From the NCBI RefSeq assembly GCF_000590475.1, contig NZ_CP007441.1:3664660-3728659 (forward strand): a stretch of DNA of 64,000 bases. The letters are read 5' to 3'. Below, piece after piece: positions 63,089 through 64,000 of this stretch. The notes under the pieces are model-generated. The model made no database searches, was not told where the DNA came from, and saw nothing but the letters and a program-made list of their open reading frames with translations. Source of the DNA: Stutzerimonas stutzeri. Lineage in GTDB: Bacteria; Pseudomonadota; Gammaproteobacteria; Pseudomonadales; Pseudomonadaceae. Each line of letters begins with the position of its first letter. Position 1 is the stretch's first letter. The translations under genes and the position numbers were made by a program.

Positions 63089-63904
63089 GTGAGCTATTTA
63101 TCCCGTCGTGAGGAGGTCACCTCGGAACAGCTGCCCGACTTGCTGGCGGGCGAGCCGCGCGAGGCCGCACGGACCATTCTCACCGCAGCTGAAACCGGCC
63201 TGGCGGACGCGCAGGTCATGCTCGGCCAAATCCTGCTGGAGGGTCGCGGCATTCAGCGTGACCTTGGGTTAGCCGTTCGTTGGTTCCGCATCGCCCGGGC
63301 GCAAGGCAACGCGATGGCGCACAATATGCTTGGTCGCTGCCTTGAGCATGGCTGGGGTTGCGATCCGGATCCGTCATCGGCAGTCCGTGAGTATCAGAAG
63401 GCGGGAAAAAAAGGCCTCGACTGGGGCATGTACAACCTCGCCAACCTGCTCGCTACCGGCCGAGGCGTGGCGCAGGACCAGCCGCAGGCTCTACGGCTGT
63501 ATCGCCAGGCGGCAGAACTGGGCCATGCAAAGTCGATGAATCTGCTGGGCCGCTACCTTGAAGAAGGCCTGGTGGTGCCGGCTGATCAGGTTGCTGCCTG
63601 GAACTGGTATCGCCGCTCCGCCGAGGGCGGCGATTTCCGCGGTCAGTACAGCTACGCTGCGGTACTCATCAGTCAACAACGCTGGGACGAAGCCCGCCAT
63701 TGGCTGATTCAGGCACTGGCGCTTGGTCACCTGAAGTTTCTGCGTAAGGCGCGGGATGAGCTGCTGACAGCGAGAATCGAATCGATTGCCGATATTGCGA
63801 GTGCCTACGCGGTCCGCTGCGCCGATACCGGTGACCAGGGCGACAGGCTGATCGCCCGCCAAATCGCAGCGAACCGCCCTGAACCGCTCGGATCCGACGC
63901 CTAA
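63089..63904 (+). CDS. Sel1-repeat protein adjoining piuC
   Basis: The 271-residue protein contains Sel1-like repeats from about residue 40 to 200: DAQVMLGQILLEGRGIQRDL, NAMAHNMLGRCLEHGWGCD, WGMYNLANLLATGRGVAQDQ and SMNLLGRYLEEGLVVPADQV. No signal peptide is visible, so it is probably cytosolic. Translation starts at GTG immediately after the piuC TGA. A PA4516-like partner of piuC is conserved in Pseudomonas; its role is unknown. Confidence 0.9.
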   Translation: MSYLSRREEVTSEQLPDLLAGEPREAARTILTAAETGLADAQVMLGQILLEGRGIQRDLGLAVRWFRIARAQGNAMAHNMLGRCLEHGWGCDPDPSSAVREYQKAGKKGLDWGMYNLANLLATGRGVAQDQPQALRLYRQAAELGHAKSMNLLGRYLEEGLVVPADQVAAWNWYRRSAEGGDFRGQYSYAAVLISQQRWDEARHWLIQALALGHLKFLRKARDELLTARIESIADIASAYAVRCADTGDQGDRLIARQIAANRPEPLGSDA

Positions 63905-63927
63905 CGCAGCTGAATAGCAGACACAGA

Positions 63928-63950
63928 AACGCCGCGAACTTCGCGGCGTT
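63928..63950. terminator. bidirectional terminator after the Sel1 gene
   Basis: AACGCCGCGA/TCGCGGCGTT is a perfect 10 bp stem around ACT, followed by TTGCG on the plus strand. It lies between convergent genes. Confidence 0.8.
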
Positions 63951-63979
63951 TTGCGTTGGTGAGGCCCAACGGGTCAGGC

Positions 63980-64000
63980 TTAGATGTAATAGGCCTTCAG
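63980..64000 (-). CDS. C-terminal end of a minus-strand gene, possibly ornithine decarboxylase
   Basis: On the minus strand the last bases read LKAYYI followed by TAA. Group IV ornithine/lysine decarboxylases often end in a PLKxYYI-like tail, and speC lies near piuC in P. aeruginosa as I recall. Only six residues are visible, so this is a guess. Confidence 0.35.
   Translation of the reverse strand: MKAYYI

Overview
The window is chromosomal DNA of a Pseudomonas-group gammaproteobacterium. The best fit is the Stutzerimonas (P. stutzeri) branch. The evidence is dense high-GC coding sequence, a fused cysNC, PilB/PilC/PilD next to coaE-yacG, the block rpoN-hpf-ptsN-rapZ-ptsO, roxSR, and piuA/piuC, plus a gene order that, from memory, mostly follows the P. 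aeruginosa PAO1 chromosome. No rRNA, tRNA, CRISPR array, prophage or classical insertion sequence was seen. Almost everything is core genome; the unusual material lies between genes.

Layout. 1-6100: the 3' end of a CbiM-like permease gene, then yacG-coaE-pilD-pilC-pilB on the minus strand and the divergent pilin gene pilA behind a sigma-54 promoter. 6120-8000: a dense array of REP palindromes arranged as REPINs around a RAYT transposase gene; the order known from PAO1 breaks here. 8030-13720: ytoQ, sulfate activation (cysD-cysNC), a Nif3-family gene and algW. 13760-18760: hisC, hisD, hisG, murA and ibaG. 18860-22380: psiE and the phospholipid transport operon mlaFEDCB. 22640-25980: kdsD-kdsC-lptC-lptA-lptB for Kdo synthesis and LPS export. 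26130-29760: rpoN, hpf and the nitrogen PTS. 29790-34110: pmbA, yjgA, tldD and a nitrilase. 34160-43350: yhdP, rng, maf, mreD, mreC and mreB. 43667-46876: gatCAB. 47056-52630: a small RlpA-like lipoprotein, two tandem Ca2+/Na+ antiporters, a bactofilin/coiled-coil/M23 peptidase cluster and an AEC transporter. 52900-55590: roxR-roxS and a SIMPL protein. 55857-63904: a putative iron-reduction module (PepSY membrane protein, DUF2271, DUF4198, membrane flavoreductase) facing the Fur-controlled siderophore receptor piuA, then piuC and a Sel1-repeat gene. The right edge holds the end of a minus-strand gene, perhaps speC.

The genes form a coherent envelope block. MurA and MreBCD build and shape peptidoglycan, Mla and YhdP handle phospholipids, Kds and Lpt make and move LPS, AlgW senses envelope stress, and RpoN with PtsN/PtsO/RapZ links nitrogen and carbon state to expression, including pilA.

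Four intergenic elements stand out: the RAYT/REPIN array; a 372 bp inverted-repeat element between rng and yhdP; a 139 bp inverted-repeat element inside the mreBCD operon; and 17 perfect copies of a 7 bp repeat upstream of the AEC transporter. mreC also appears to lack an ATG/GTG/TTG start at its homologous N-terminus and may begin at ATC. All calls come from reading the sequence, with no database search.
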